A stretch of DNA of 6,011 nt from SIG598 sp045538015 (GTDB lineage Bacteria; Bacillota; Clostridia; Oscillospirales; Acutalibacteraceae): the NCBI GenBank assembly GCA_045538015.1, contig JAZSQO010000021.1, positions 1 to 6,011 of the forward strand. Reading direction: 5' to 3'. The position numbers and the translations under genes are program-made. Below, piece after piece: positions 5,739 through 6,011 of the stretch. The first letter of the stretch is position 1, and each line of letters opens with the position of its first letter. The notes below the pieces were generated by a model, which was not told where the DNA came from, did no database searches, and saw only the letters and a program-made list of their open reading frames with translations.

Positions 5739-5875
5739 TTCGTAGGGGCGGATTCCATATCCGTCCATGAACAAAGCCTCCGGTTAGCTTCGTAGGGGCG
5801 GCATTGACCGCCCGCGAATCCGCGCCGCGTCCGAACAGCGGCTGTATGCCTGCGAATCGTCCGTTAAAGAATAAA
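5739..5875 (+). repeat. Double-hairpin GTAGGGGC repeat, copy B (upstream of murC)
   Basis: This is the second copy of the unit at 4052-4190, in the same orientation and at nearly the same length. The stems are GGGCGGAT (5746-5753) with ATCCGTCC (5759-5766), which includes one G-T pair, and GGGCGG (5796-5801) with CCGCCC (5808-5813). The linker ACAAAGCCTCCGG, the tail GTCCGAACA, TGCGAA and the end CCGTTAAAGAATAAA are shared with copy A. Several stem bases differ from copy A in a paired way. The MITE-like element begins at the next base. Confidence 0.8.
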
Positions 5876-6011
5876 GGCAACACCGCACAATTCCCGTTTT
5901 AGAACTTAAGCACGATCTTGCTTGCATCTTTTCCGTCATACTTCACAAAAATGCTCACCAATACACAAAGTATTGGTTCCGCTTTTTGTATCGTCTGACA
6001 AAAAATCTGAC
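5876..6011 (-). mobile_element. MITE-like element, copy 2 (cut by window end)
   Basis: From 5876 the sequence matches the reverse complement of the element at 3167-3365. It starts with the same 18-bp terminal repeat (5876-5893) and continues with only two clear substitutions plus one 27-nt length difference in the 136 bases visible. By comparison with copy 1 the element should end about 36 bp beyond the window. The base before it is A in AATAAA, again an A-rich junction. It contains no transposase. Confidence 0.85.
5958..5976. repeat. Internal inverted repeat of MITE copy 2
   Basis: CCAATAC (5958-5964) and GTATTGG (5970-5976) form perfect 7-bp arms around a 5-nt loop. In copy 1 only one arm of this hairpin is kept (CCAATAC at 3238-3244); the other is replaced by the longer CATTTGAA/TTCAAATG hairpin. 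Confidence 0.75.

Noticed and set aside
4052..5875. GTAGGGGC repeats as part of a CRISPR array
   Set aside because: There are only two pairs of stems, with no uniform repeat-spacer pattern and no cas genes.

Overview
The window looks like a chromosomal segment of a GC-rich member of the Clostridia, possibly a gut Oscillospiraceae-type organism. This is inferred from strong AGGAGG-type ribosome binding sites, consensus sigma-70-like promoters, the protein families present (a DegV variant, a VanZ-like protein, a short MazG-type hydrolase and an XRE regulator with a membrane tail), and GTAGGGGC hairpin repeats. No species can be named from the sequence alone.

Left part (1-1348, minus strand): rnhA (RNase HI) is followed 69 nt downstream by a degV-family fatty-acid-binding protein that runs to the left edge. 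A sigma-70-like promoter for this pair lies at 1395-1424. Divergent from it on the plus strand is an unrecognised polytopic membrane protein (1483-2094). A second clear promoter (2109-2137) then drives a probable two-gene operon: a short MazG-type nucleotide pyrophosphohydrolase (2173-2508) and a VanZ-like membrane protein (2545-3102). This operon ends at a strong intrinsic terminator (3112-3166).

Middle and right part (3167-6011): this half combines two minus-strand genes with two families of non-coding repeat. One gene is an XRE-type regulator with a transmembrane tail that carries an almost exact copy of the IIGGADGPTAI motif of sodium-pumping decarboxylase beta subunits. The other is murC, the UDP-MurNAc:L-alanine ligase of peptidoglycan synthesis. 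The first repeat family is a 199-bp MITE-like element with perfect 18-bp terminal inverted repeats. It is complete at 3167-3365, and a second, oppositely oriented copy is cut by the window end at 5876-6011. The second family is a roughly 138-bp double-hairpin repeat, present as two direct copies on either side of murC (4052-4190 and 5739-5875). Its stems differ between copies by paired changes.

The coding genes are mostly housekeeping: R-loop and primer RNA removal, nucleotide-pool sanitation, lipid binding and cell-wall synthesis. The parts most worth a second look are the regulator fusion, the covarying hairpin repeats, and the MITE copies. The MITE copies have different internal hairpins and were inserted next to A/T tracts.
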